Origin: Alkalilacustris brevis
Lineage (GTDB): Bacteria; Pseudomonadota; Alphaproteobacteria; Rhodobacterales; Rhodobacteraceae
Assembly: GCF_003350345.1 (NCBI RefSeq)
Contig: NZ_QNVJ01000036.1
Location: 1-64,000, forward strand
DNA length: 64,000 bases
Direction of reading: 5' to 3'
Shown in pieces: positions 46,374 to 54,471 of the stretch (position 1 is the stretch's first letter; every line of letters starts with the position of its first letter). A program made the translations under genes and the position numbers. The notes under the pieces are model-generated. The model made no database searches. It was not told the DNA's origin and was given only the letters and a program-made list of their open reading frames with translations.

Positions 46374-46693
46374 GCGGGGGCCTCCCATTCGGGGCGTTTC
46401 TTCTTGATCTTCTTGACGATTTCCGCCGGAGGCGCCGCAGTTTGCGCCGGGTAGGTGCCGAATACCTCGAGCGTAACGGTGCAGCGCGCGGCGATCAGCC
46501 ACTTGCCGCAGCCATAGGCGTGGCGCCAGCGCTCAAGATGCACGCCCATCGGGTTGGGGCGGGTGAACATGTAGGACTCAAACGCATCATCGCCGGCCTC
46601 CGGCTGCGGACGCTTGAGATGCGCCTGCCCGCCGGGGGCGAACTCGGTTTCTTCGGCGGTGACGTGGCAATGGGGACAGGTCAGGAGGAGCAT
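46370..46693 (-). CDS. soxD: Sarcosine oxidase subunit delta
   Basis: A 107-residue zinc-binding subunit. The ligands are in LTCPHCHVTAEETEF and WRHAYGCGKW; most SoxD proteins show this CxxC...HxxC layout. TRPNPMGVHLERWRHAYGC is a family stretch. ATG 46693 overlaps the end of the preceding hypothetical gene by 13 nt and uses AGGTG as ribosome-binding site inside that gene. The C terminus is Lys-rich and longer than in some homologues. Confidence 0.93.
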   Translation of the reverse strand: MLLLTCPHCHVTAEETEFAPGGQAHLKRPQPEAGDDAFESYMFTRPNPMGVHLERWRHAYGCGKWLIAARCTVTLEVFGTYPAQTAAPPAEIVKKIKKKRPEWEAPA

Positions 46694-47181
46694 GCGGGAA
46701 CACCTACGGCTCTGAAGACGCAAAACATTAGATCACCGAAACCAGTAAGCAGTGTTGCAAATGCAATCAAAAGGAGATCGGCTGGCACCACCCGATGCGA
46801 TACATGAAGCTCAAGATCCTGGAATAGTTGGCTCAACTCCTCGCGAGAGCGTAATGGAGCCTCGTAAGGCATGCCTTCCTTGTTCATGAAATTTAACCAA
46901 CCCTTGTCTTCAGAATAGAGAAGCGGACCCAACTTCTTCTCAAACATTGGCACAGCAGCGCCCTTGCCTTGCGAAGCAAGGTATATCTGATTGACCACGA
47001 TCCTTATGAACCCAAACGAGAAAACAACAATCGCTATCCACAATGTACCCAGCCTCAACATCCAGGAAGGCGAGCCCCAAACCCAGACCAGCACGACTGA
47101 CACGAAGAACGCAAAGAAGCAAAACCCGACAAATGCGTCGAGTGATCTCTTTATGCCATCTAAGGGATTTGACTGCCTCAC
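46681..47181 (-). CDS. Lower-GC membrane protein inserted in the sox operon
   Basis: A 166-residue protein I do not recognise. Three hydrophobic segments (about residues 16-36, 39-62 and 131-160) flank a polar loop. Base use differs sharply from its neighbours: 60-nt blocks at 46741, 46861 and 46981 contain 31, 25 and 24 G+C, against 46 in a soxA block at 46321. GTG 47181 overlaps the TGA that ends a relic of a second soxB 3' end; its own stop lies 13 nt inside soxD. It breaks soxB from soxD. The base composition suggests acquisition by transfer. Function unknown. Confidence 0.72.
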   Translation of the reverse strand: MRQSNPLDGIKRSLDAFVGFCFFAFFVSVVLVWVWGSPSWMLRLGTLWIAIVVFSFGFIRIVVNQIYLASQGKGAAVPMFEKKLGPLLYSEDKGWLNFMNKEGMPYEAPLRSREELSQLFQDLELHVSHRVVPADLLLIAFATLLTGFGDLMFCVFRAVGVPACSS

Positions 47182-47252
47182 TGCACCAACCTCGCCGTCA
47201 CGCTCTCATCGCCGAACCAGCCCTCGCGGAAGCGTTCTATCTGGAACCCGCC
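47178..47252 (-). pseudogene. Relic of a second soxB 3' end
   Basis: The minus-strand frame ending at TGA 47178 encodes GGFQIERFREGWFGDESVTA, matching the real SoxB C terminus AGFGLERFREGRFVDESVAA at 47900-47970. The DNA matches too (GAACGCTTCCGCGA shared). No further soxB similarity is visible upstream of ~47252, where the reading breaks into GC-rich hairpins. It is a truncated, diverged copy, so it is not from simple recent duplication of the adjacent soxB. Confidence 0.7.
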
Positions 47253-47592
47253 CGTGCGCAGCACGGGCAGCGCCCGCCCGCCCCCCAGGCGGGCGCTTTC
47301 GCGCCCACCTCGGGCGGCCGCTGCCCGTGCTGCTTTAGCGATTCCGGGCTTGCCAAGCCCTGCGATCAACCGCCCAGGGGCGCGCCGCGGGGGGCTTTCC
47401 GCCCCCCGCACCCCCCGAGGATATTTGGACCAAGAAGAAAAAGCGATGCGGGGCGAGGCGGCACGGTCGCGCCGGATATGGAGGCCGCGCGCGGGAGTGT
47501 CGTCTGCCGCGGTGGCCGGGGGGCCCGGCATGCGAAAGCCCGGCGCGGCGCGATGGCCGATCCGGGTTTTCGATCGCGCGCGGGGTGCGCCT
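47253..47592. other. GC-rich spacer with hairpins in the sox region
   Basis: About 340 bp between the soxB relic and the 75-residue membrane protein gene. It holds a perfect 9-bp stem, GCGGGGGGC/GCCCCCCGC (47387-47395 with 47401-47409), followed by GGATATTT element h. No gene is supported here. Confidence 0.5.
47415..47439 (+). repeat. GGATATTT element, copy h (GACCAAGAAG tail)
   Basis: This copy reads CCGAGGATATTTGGACCAAG and AAGAA, directly after a perfect 9-bp GC stem. It points along the plus strand, opposite to every gene around it, so it cannot terminate a sox transcript. It lies inside the disturbed part of the sox operon. Confidence 0.75.
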
Positions 47593-47820
47593 TCAGTCGG
47601 CCGGGGCAGCGGGTGCGGCGGGTTCGGCAGGTACCGGGGTTGGTTCCGGTGCTGGTGCCGCAGGCAATTCGATGGTGACCGAAGGTCCGGTCGGCGCGCT
47701 GCGCCAGAATCTGGCGCCATCGGTGGCCACCAGATACCAGACCAGCCCGGCGATCGCGATGACGACCCCTCCGAGAACGAAGGCGAGCATTCCGCGCCCT
47801 GAGGCGTTTTGTTCCGACAT
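47593..47820 (-). CDS. Small single-pass membrane protein
   Basis: A 75-residue protein of unknown function. One transmembrane helix (about residues 11-32, MLAFVLGGVVIAIAGLVWYL) is followed by a polar segment and a C-terminal Pro/Ala-rich tail with repeated PAxPAP units. The start ATG 47820 has GGAGAAAG 6 nt upstream, which supports real translation. It follows soxB on the same strand after 79 nt, in the spacer between soxB and the rest of the sox genes. Confidence 0.72.
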   Translation of the reverse strand: MSEQNASGRGMLAFVLGGVVIAIAGLVWYLVATDGARFWRSAPTGPSVTIELPAAPAPEPTPVPAEPAAPAAPAD

Positions 47821-47899
47821 TTGTCTTTCTCCGCGTTGCGTTCAGATACGCATACGCGGCACTTGTCGTACGATTCGGTGTGCGTGGCGCTGTCATGCA

Positions 47900-49144
47900 T
47901 CAGTGCGCCACCCCCGCCGCCACGCTTTCATCGACAAAGCGGCCTTCGCGGAAGCGTTCCAGCCCGAAGCCCGCGGCCAGCGACGACTCGCCCCTGGCCA
48001 TCAGTTCCGCCATCGCCCAGCCCGAGCCGGGAATCGACTTGAACCCGCCGGTGCCCCAGCCCGCGTTGATGAAACAGCCCTCAAGCGGCGTGCGCGAGAT
48101 GATGGGCGAGCGATCCCCGGTCATGTCCACGATGCCGCCCCAGTGGCGCAGCATCTTGAGCCGCGAGATCACCGGAAACGTCTCGCAGAGCGCGCGCACG
48201 GTTTCCTCGATATGGTGCCAGCTGCCGCGCTGGGTGTAGTTGTTGTAGCCGTCCGCGCCGCCGCCGATCACCATCTCGCCCTTGTCCGACTGGCTCATGT
48301 AGCCATGTACGGTATTGGCCATCACCACCACGTCCATGCAGGGCTTGATGGGTTCGCTGACCAGCGCCTGCAGCGCCACGCTCTCGATCGGCAGGCGGAA
48401 CCCCGCCATGTTGGCCAGATGCCCCGAATGCCCCGCTACCACCAGCCCCAGCCTGTTGCAGCCGATCGCACCGCGCGTGGTCTGCACGCCGGTTACCTTG
48501 CCGCCCACAGCCTCGACCCCGGTGACGGCGCAGTTCTGGATGACGTGCATCCCCATCGCCGAGCAAGCCCGCGCATAGCCCCAGGCCACCGCATCGTGCC
48601 GCGCGGTGCCCGCGCGCGCCTGCCACAGCGCCCCCAGCACCGGGTAGCGCGGGCCGTCGATATTGATGATCGGCACCAGCTTTTTCACCTCCTCGGGGGG
48701 GATGAAGCGGGTCTCGACCCCTTGCAGGGCATTGGCGCGCTCGGTGCGCAGGTAGCCGCGCTTTTCGTGCTCGGTCTGGGCCAGCATCATCACGCCGCGG
48801 GGCGAGAACATGATGTTCATGTTCAGCTCCTGGCTGAGCGTCTCGTAGAGCGCGCGGGATTTCTCGTAGATCGCGGCGGAAGGGTCCTGCAGATAGTTCG
48901 AGCGGATGATCGTGGTGTTGCGCCCGGTATTGCCGCCGCCGAGCCAGCCCTTGTCGAGCACCGCGACATTGGTGATGCCGAAATTCTTACCCAGGTAATA
49001 GGCCGTGGCCAGCCCGTGCCCGCCCGCGCCCACGATCACCACGTCATAACGGTCGCGCGGCTCGGGGCTGGCCCAGGCGGGTTCCCAGCCGCGATGCTGG
49101 CGCAGGGCTTCACGGACGATTGCGAAAACGGAATAACGCTTCAT
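47900..49144 (-). CDS. soxB: Sarcosine oxidase subunit beta
   Basis: A 414-residue flavoprotein subunit. The FAD fold starts at YDVVIVGAGGHGLATAYYLG (~33-52), and His183 in ARHDAVAWGYARA lies at the position of the covalent FMN histidine of the heterotetrameric enzymes. The C terminus reads LERFREGRFVDESVAAGVAH. ATG 49144 follows the end of a small open frame (49145-49255). It starts the sox unit, but the next sox gene (soxD) is displaced by ~1.2 kb. Confidence 0.95.
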   Translation of the reverse strand: MKRYSVFAIVREALRQHRGWEPAWASPEPRDRYDVVIVGAGGHGLATAYYLGKNFGITNVAVLDKGWLGGGNTGRNTTIIRSNYLQDPSAAIYEKSRALYETLSQELNMNIMFSPRGVMMLAQTEHEKRGYLRTERANALQGVETRFIPPEEVKKLVPIINIDGPRYPVLGALWQARAGTARHDAVAWGYARACSAMGMHVIQNCAVTGVEAVGGKVTGVQTTRGAIGCNRLGLVVAGHSGHLANMAGFRLPIESVALQALVSEPIKPCMDVVVMANTVHGYMSQSDKGEMVIGGGADGYNNYTQRGSWHHIEETVRALCETFPVISRLKMLRHWGGIVDMTGDRSPIISRTPLEGCFINAGWGTGGFKSIPGSGWAMAELMARGESSLAAGFGLERFREGRFVDESVAAGVAH

Positions 49145-49511
49145 TCACTTGGCCTCGGGCAATGCGGGCGCCATGGGCGCCGTCGGGTCAGATGTGGACT
49201 GTGGCACGATTCTCTCCCTCTCCCCAAGCGGCACAATGACGGTGGAATGCGACATGGCCGCCCGCCCCCACGGTCTCTGCCTGCCGAAACGGCTGTGGCC
49301 TTGTGCCATGCGCATCCAGGCGTGCCCTGCCAGGCTTGCCCCGGCATCCGGCCCGGGCCGCACAGCCCGGATATCAACGCGGCAGGCCTGTTTCCAGAGC
49401 AGGCGTCGCCTCCCCGCGCGCTGGCGGGGATGTGACCCCCTGCCGCGGCGATCGCCCTTTCGCCTGCCCCGGCAAGACTGTAGAGGGAAAGACAGGCATG
49501 ACGGAGGTTTC
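49145..49511. other. Divergent intergenic region soxB / ccmI
   Basis: A 367-bp gap carrying the promoters of soxB (minus) and ccmI (plus). On the minus strand, a 36-codon open frame (49145-49255, beginning MSHSTVIVPLGERERIVPQS) ends one base before the soxB ATG; it has no convincing ribosome-binding site. I looked for a glycine-riboswitch pattern and did not find one. GAGGTTTC before 49512 is the ccmI ribosome-binding site. Confidence 0.4.
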
Positions 49512-50849
49512 ATGACGTTCTGGATCACCGCAGCGGCCGTTTCGGTCATGGTGGGGGTGCTGATCCTGCTCGCGCTCTGGCGCGGCGGCATGGCTGATTC
49601 CACGCAGGATATGGCCGGCGATACCGACCGCGACGAGGATATCACCGTCTATCGCGACCAGCTGCGCGAGGTCGAGCGTGACGCCCGGCGCGGGCTGGTC
49701 AGCTCTGACGAGGCCGAGCGGCTGCGCATCGAGATCTCGCGCCGCATCCTGGAGGCCGATCGCACCCCGAACCGCCGCGCCCGTGCGCAGGCCACGCCTG
49801 CCGCTGCGATCTGGGCGGCCGCCGTGGCGGCGGTGGCGCTGATCGGGAGCAGTTTCTACGTTTATTCGGTTCTTGGCGCGCCGGGTTATCCTGACATGCC
49901 GCTTGCCAGCCGCATTGCCGAGGCGCGCGAGATTCACCAGACCCGCCCCGGCCAGGCCGAGGCAGAGGCCGAATTCGCCGCGATGCGCGAGGCCGAAACG
50001 GCCGCCGCCGGCGGGCTTGCCGAGGCCAATGGGCTTGACCTGCCGCCGATGGCCGACCCTGACGCACCCGGCGCGGCTGATCCGGAAAGCGAGGCGCTGG
50101 TGGCGCAATTGCGCGAGCTTCTGCGCCATCGCCCCGACGATGTCGAAGGCCACCGGCTGCTGGCCGCCAGCGAGATGCGGCTGGGCAACCATGTCGCGGC
50201 CTATACCGCGCAGGCGCGGGTGGTCGAGATTCTGGGCGACGAGGCCGGCGCCAGCGACCTGGTGACCTTGGCCGAGATGATGATCCAGGCCGCCGGCGGC
50301 TATGTCTCGCCCGAGGCGGAGCGGGCCCTGATGCGCGCGCTCGAAGTGCAGCCCGACCACCCCACGGCGCGCTATTTCACCGGGCTGATGATGGCACAGA
50401 CGGGCCGGCCCGACATCACCTTCCGGCTGTGGCGGCAACTGCTCGAGGAAAGCCCGCCTGATGCCCCCTGGGTGCCGCCGATCCGCGGTGCGATCGAGCA
50501 TCTGGCGATGCGTGCGGGCGTGCGCTACACCCCGCCGCCGGCCGGGGTGGCCCCGATGGCCGCCGGCCCCAGCGAGGCCGATATCGCCGCCGCCGCCGAA
50601 CTGCCCCCGGAGGAACGCGAGCAGATGATCCGCGCCATGGTGCAGGGCCTTTCCTCGCGGCTGGCCAGCGAGGGCGGCGCGCCGGAAGACTGGGCGCGAC
50701 TGATCGCGGCGCTCGGGGTGCTGGGCGAGCGTCAGCAGGCGCAGGACATCTGGACCGAGGCACAGGTGGTGTTCGGCGCCGCGCCCGAGGCGCTGGACGT
50801 GGTGCGCCAGGGCGCGGTGCAGGCCGGGGTGGCCGGGGTGGCACAATGA
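49512..50849 (+). CDS. ccmI: c-type cytochrome biogenesis protein CcmI
   Basis: A 445-residue membrane protein holding apocytochromes for haem ligation. Two helices (about residues 3-22 and 96-116) bracket a leucine-zipper-like loop with [20 protein letters not shown]. The periplasmic C-terminal part carries TPR-like helices ([40 protein letters not shown]) for substrate binding. ATG 49512 is preceded by GGAGG. It lies apart from ccmABCDG but is followed by ruvX with an ATGA overlap, a frequent pairing in this group. Confidence 0.92.
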   Translation: MTFWITAAAVSVMVGVLILLALWRGGMADSTQDMAGDTDRDEDITVYRDQLREVERDARRGLVSSDEAERLRIEISRRILEADRTPNRRARAQATPAAAIWAAAVAAVALIGSSFYVYSVLGAPGYPDMPLASRIAEAREIHQTRPGQAEAEAEFAAMREAETAAAGGLAEANGLDLPPMADPDAPGAADPESEALVAQLRELLRHRPDDVEGHRLLAASEMRLGNHVAAYTAQARVVEILGDEAGASDLVTLAEMMIQAAGGYVSPEAERALMRALEVQPDHPTARYFTGLMMAQTGRPDITFRLWRQLLEESPPDAPWVPPIRGAIEHLAMRAGVRYTPPPAGVAPMAAGPSEADIAAAAELPPEEREQMIRAMVQGLSSRLASEGGAPEDWARLIAALGVLGERQQAQDIWTEAQVVFGAAPEALDVVRQGAVQAGVAGVAQ

Positions 50850-51334
50850 GCGTTTGCAACACCATCGAGGAATTCCACGCCGCCCTGCCCCCGCGCGCGG
50901 CCATCGCCGGGCTGGACCTGGGCGAAAAGACCATCGGTGTGGCCGTGTCGGACGTGATGCGCAGCGTTGCCAGCCCGCTCGAGACCATCCGGCGCGAGAA
51001 GTTCACGCTCGACGCGGTGCGCCTGCTCGAGATCGTCTCGGCGCGCCGGATTGCCGGGCTGGTGCTGGGGCTGCCGCGCAACATGGATGGCTCCGAGGGG
51101 CCGCGCTGCCAGTCGACCCGCGCGTTCGCGCGCAATCTGGCCGCAAGCACCGACATTCCCATCAGCTTCTGGGATGAGCGGCTTTCCACCGTTGCCGCGG
51201 AACGCGCGCTGCTCGAGGCGGACACCTCGCGCAGGCGGCGCTCCGAGGTGATCGACCATGTGGCGGCAAGCTACATACTTCAAGGCGCGTTGGACCGGAT
51301 GCGCCACCTGGCGGCGGAGCAGGGCAATGACTGA
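50846..51334 (+). CDS. ruvX: Holliday junction resolvase-like protein YqgF/RuvX
   Basis: A 162-residue RNase H-fold protein. The acidic motifs are [34 protein letters not shown], and [19 protein letters not shown] with [11 protein letters not shown]. The family is proposed to process pre-16S rRNA and may resolve junctions. Its ATG overlaps the ccmI stop as ATGA. Length is slightly longer than in E. coli (138 residues), mainly at the N terminus. Confidence 0.94.
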   Translation: MSVCNTIEEFHAALPPRAAIAGLDLGEKTIGVAVSDVMRSVASPLETIRREKFTLDAVRLLEIVSARRIAGLVLGLPRNMDGSEGPRCQSTRAFARNLAASTDIPISFWDERLSTVAAERALLEADTSRRRRSEVIDHVAASYILQGALDRMRHLAAEQGND

Positions 51335-51369
51335 AGACCCGTTACGCCATATTCCGGCAGGCCGAGCCG

Positions 51370-51618
51370 ATGAGTGACGAGACCTGGAAACGCGACGAGG
51401 TGGACAGCCCTTGCGTGAAAATCTGTGTCATCCACCCGGAAAGCCGGCTCTGCACGGGCTGCCTGCGCAGTATGGATGAAATCGCCGCCTGGTCGGGGAT
51501 GAGCGCACAAGCGCGGCGCGAGATCATCGCCGCCCTGCCCGCGCGCGCACCGCTCCAGCAAAAGCGCCGGGGCGGGCGCAGCGGCCGGTTGCAGCGTCGC
51601 GAGGCAGAGGGGCAGTAA
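51370..51618 (+). CDS. DUF1289 protein
   Basis: An 82-residue protein of the DUF1289 family. The cysteines in SPCVKICVIHPESRLCTGCL are the family mark and suggest a metal or cluster site; an aromatic/acidic segment DEIAAWSGMS follows. The C terminus is basic (RRGGRSGRLQRRE). The function is unknown. It is 35 nt after ruvX and ends the ccmI-ruvX unit. Confidence 0.88.
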   Translation: MSDETWKRDEVDSPCVKICVIHPESRLCTGCLRSMDEIAAWSGMSAQARREIIAALPARAPLQQKRRGGRSGRLQRREAEGQ

Positions 51619-51681
51619 GCAAGGGCGGTTCGCCCGACGGCGGCGCATCCAGACGGGCCGCGCGCCCCCTGGCCTGCGGGG

Positions 51682-51713
51682 GCCTGCGGCGCGGATATTT
51701 TTGCCAAGAAGAT
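51682..51713 (+). repeat. GGATATTT element, copy i (CCAAGAAG tail)
   Basis: This copy reads GCCTGCGGCGCGGATATTTT and then TGCCAAGAAGATC. An upstream GCCCCC/GGGGGC stem precedes it. It is sense to DUF1289 and lies in the convergent gap before the esterase gene, in line with a terminator role. Confidence 0.75.
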
Positions 51714-51752
51714 CAGGGAGCGCCGCGCCATGGCGGCAAGGCGTCCGGTGGT

Positions 51753-52424
51753 TCAGCCGGCGGAGGCGGGCAGCTTGTCGAGCAGGAAGCGCAGCGCGAC
51801 CGAAAGCCCGTCAGGCGCGATGCCGTGGCCGGTGCCCTTCATGACATGGGCGTAGGTTTCGAATCCCGCGCGGGTCAGCGCATCGGCGGCTTCGGGCAAT
51901 GAGGCGGGCGGCACCACCTCGTCGGCATCGCCATGCAAAAGCAGCACCGGCGGTTTGACGCGCGCCTCGGCTGCGAGCCGCTCGGGCGCAAGAAGCCGGC
52001 CCGAAAACCCCACAACGCCGGCCAGCGGCGCGGCGCGGCGGGGCGTGACATGCAGCGCCATCATCGTGCCTTGCGAAAACCCCACCAGCGCCAGCTGCGC
52101 CGGCGCGACGCGCTCGGCCTCGAGCACCGTGTCGATATAGGCATCGAGATCGGCGGCGGCGCGTTCCAGCCCCTCGGCCGCCTGCGCCTCGGAGGAGCCG
52201 TCGATCCAGGGGATGGGAAACCACTGATAGCCGAACGGGTTGCCGGTGCAGCGCTCGGGTGCGTCGGGCGCGAGAAACAGCGTGTCGGGCAGGTGCTGCG
52301 CCAGCGGATCGGCCAGCCCCAGCAGATCGGCGCCATCGGCGCCATAGCCATGCAGGAAGATCACGATGTTGCGGGTTGTGCCCGAGGCGGGCGCCCGGCG
52401 CCCGGCGGCCAGAGTGCGTGTCAT
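51753..52424 (-). CDS. Phospholipase/carboxylesterase-type alpha/beta hydrolase
   Basis: A 223-residue serine hydrolase. The nucleophile elbow is LVGFSQGTMMAL (Ser in GFSQG, ~119), the acid Asp is in LLHGDADEVVPP and the His in KGTGHGIAPDG. IVIFLHGYGADGADLL is the oxyanion region. It belongs to the esterase/lysophospholipase group (PF02230); the substrate is not predictable. Its ATG overlaps the stop of the glycosylase gene by 4 nt. Confidence 0.92.
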   Translation of the reverse strand: MTRTLAAGRRAPASGTTRNIVIFLHGYGADGADLLGLADPLAQHLPDTLFLAPDAPERCTGNPFGYQWFPIPWIDGSSEAQAAEGLERAAADLDAYIDTVLEAERVAPAQLALVGFSQGTMMALHVTPRRAAPLAGVVGFSGRLLAPERLAAEARVKPPVLLLHGDADEVVPPASLPEAADALTRAGFETYAHVMKGTGHGIAPDGLSVALRFLLDKLPASAG

Positions 52425-53062
52425 GTGATCCCTTCCCGGTCTTTCTCGACGCGGTAATAGGCCCAGAGCAGCTGCGCCGCAACCGCCCGCCAGGGCGACC
52501 AGCTTTCCGCCATGCGCCGCAGCGGGGCCTCGCGCGGGCGTTCGGGCAGATCGAAAAGCATCCGCGCCGATTCCTGCAATGCCAGGTCGCCCGGCGCGAA
52601 GACATCGGCGCGCCCGAGGCTGAACATGGCGTAGATCTCGGCTGTCCAGCGGCCAATGCCGGGCACAGCGACCAGTTTTTCGACAACCGCTTCGGTGGGC
52701 GCTTCGCGCAGGGCGGGGTAGTCGATGCCGGCCTCGGCCAGCGCGCGGGCGTAGCGGATCTTCTGGCGCGACAGACCGGCGGTGCGCAGCGCCTCGTCAT
52801 CGGCCTGCGCCAGCGCATGCGGCGCGCACAGCCCCGCGGCCTCGAGCCGGCCCCAGATGGCGCGCGCGGCGGCGACGCTGACCTGCTGGCTGACGATCGC
52901 GCCAAAAAGTGCGGCAAAGCCGTCCTCGCGCCGGCGCAAGGGAAGCGGGCCGGTCTGACGCAGCGCATGATCGAAACGCGGCTCGGCGCGGGCCAGCCAG
53001 GCCGCGCCCTCGGCCAGGCAGGCCTCGTTGCGGATGATGCGTCCTATGTGATCGTCAGACAT
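52421..53062 (-). CDS. DNA-3-methyladenine glycosylase (AlkA-like)
   Basis: A 213-residue HhH-GPD glycosylase excising alkylated bases. The hairpin-helix-hairpin is LVAVPGIGRWTAEIYAMF (near residues 127-144) and the catalytic Asp lies in FAPGDLALQ (~154). FAALFGAIVSQQVSVAAARA is the helical entry. No FeS cluster cysteines are present, which fits AlkA/MAG2 rather than EndoIII. ATG 53062 (MSDDHIGR) is the natural start. Confidence 0.9.
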   Translation of the reverse strand: MSDDHIGRIIRNEACLAEGAAWLARAEPRFDHALRQTGPLPLRRREDGFAALFGAIVSQQVSVAAARAIWGRLEAAGLCAPHALAQADDEALRTAGLSRQKIRYARALAEAGIDYPALREAPTEAVVEKLVAVPGIGRWTAEIYAMFSLGRADVFAPGDLALQESARMLFDLPERPREAPLRRMAESWSPWRAVAAQLLWAYYRVEKDREGIT

Positions 53063-53198
53063 CCCGTTCTCTTCCCCCGTGTTGCCATGCCCGCCGCAAC
53101 CTAACCGCAACCGGCCCGGCGCGGCCAGAGCGCCGGCGCCGCGCATGCTGCTTTTTGCCTCTTTCCCTTGCCGGCTGCCAGCGTTACCTGTTGGGCCC

Positions 53199-54425
53199 AT
53201 GAGCACCCAAAGCCCTGTTGCCGCGCCAGTCTCGGACGCCCGTGCAAAGCGCAATGTCATCGTGCTGGTCGCCGCGCAGGCGATCCTTGGCGCGCAGATG
53301 CCGATGATCTTCACCCTCGGCGGCCTGGCCGGCGGGATGCTTGCCAGCAACGCCTGCTGGGCGACGCTTCCGATTTCGCTGATCGTTCTGGGCTCGATGT
53401 GCACAGCCACGCCGCTGGCCAGTTTCATGCAGCGCTATGGTCGCCGCGCGGGCTTTGTCGTGGGCACGGCCGGCGGCACGGCGGGCGCGGTGATCGCGGC
53501 CTGGGGGCTTTACGCGGGCTCGTTCGAGCTGTTTCTCGTGGGCTCGTTCCTGACCGGCATCTACATGTCAGCGCAGGGGTTTTACCGTTTTGCCGCCGCC
53601 GACACGGCCTCGGAAACGTTCCGGCCGAAGGCGATTTCCTATGTCATGGCGGGCGGGTTGCTTTCTGCGGTGGTGGGCCCGCAACTGGTCAAGCTGACCG
53701 CCGAGGCGATGGTGGTGCCCTTCCTGGGCACCTATCTGGCGGTGATCGCGCTGAATCTGGGCGGAGTATTCCTGTTTGCGTTTCTCGACATTCCCAAGCC
53801 ACCGCCCCCTGCCCCCGAGGCGCCGAACGTGCGCAGCCGGGGCGAGTTGCTGCGCACACCGCGCATTGCCGTGGCGGTGATCTGCGCCGCCGTCACCTAT
53901 GCGTTGATGAATCTGGTGATGACCTCAACGCCGATCGCGGTGGTGGGCTGCGGATTCACCACCGGGCACGCGGCCGATATTGTCTCGGCCCATGTGCTGG
54001 CGATGTATGCGCCCTCGTTCTTCACCGGGCATCTGATCGTGCGCTTCGGGGTCGAGCGGATCGTGGCGCTGGGGCTGCTGATCCTCGCCGCGGCCGGCGG
54101 TGTGGCGCTGATGGGCGTCGAGCTGGAGCATTTCTTCCTCGCGCTGATCCTGCTGGGGATCGGCTGGAATTTCGGCTTCATCGGCGCCACGGCGATGCTG
54201 TCCACCGCGCACAGCCCGCAGGAGCGCGGACGCGTGCAGGGCATGAACGACCTGATCGTGTTTGGCGGTGTCACGCTTGCCTCGTTCAGCTCGGGCGGGC
54301 TGCTGAACTGCTCGGGCGGAACGGTTGAGCAAGGCTGGCAACTGGTCAATCTGGCGATGCTGCCGTTTCTGGTGCTGGCGGGGGCGGCGCTGATCTGGCT
54401 GTGGATGCGGCCGGCCGCGAACTGA
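53199..54425 (+). CDS. MFS transporter
   Basis: A 408-residue protein with about 12 hydrophobic segments and the MFS loop 2 feature FMQRYGRRAGFVVG. A Pro-rich cytoplasmic loop (IPKPPPPAPEAPNVRSRGEL) lies between the two halves. The second-half signature GATAMLSTAHSPQERGRVQG resembles that of proteins annotated as general MFS carriers without assigned substrate. I chose ATG 53199 (MSTQSPVAAP). It is divergent from the glycosylase and convergent with the P450. Confidence 0.88.
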   Translation: MSTQSPVAAPVSDARAKRNVIVLVAAQAILGAQMPMIFTLGGLAGGMLASNACWATLPISLIVLGSMCTATPLASFMQRYGRRAGFVVGTAGGTAGAVIAAWGLYAGSFELFLVGSFLTGIYMSAQGFYRFAAADTASETFRPKAISYVMAGGLLSAVVGPQLVKLTAEAMVVPFLGTYLAVIALNLGGVFLFAFLDIPKPPPPAPEAPNVRSRGELLRTPRIAVAVICAAVTYALMNLVMTSTPIAVVGCGFTTGHAADIVSAHVLAMYAPSFFTGHLIVRFGVERIVALGLLILAAAGGVALMGVELEHFFLALILLGIGWNFGFIGATAMLSTAHSPQERGRVQGMNDLIVFGGVTLASFSSGGLLNCSGGTVEQGWQLVNLAMLPFLVLAGAALIWLWMRPAAN

Positions 54426-54471
54426 CGCGCGGCGCCAACCCAAGGCCTCCTGCCCCCTTCCGCGCGCGCCT

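Noticed and set aside
43596-46454. A 952-codon plus-strand open frame opposite soxA
   Set aside because: It mirrors soxA on the other strand. In GC-rich DNA the third-position bias opens long antisense frames; its product is Arg/His/Pro-rich without domains.
49145-49511. Possible glycine riboswitch upstream of soxB (the enzyme makes glycine)
   Set aside because: A GGGGAGAGGGAGAG run suggested it, but the tandem conserved core of glycine aptamers is not recognisable.
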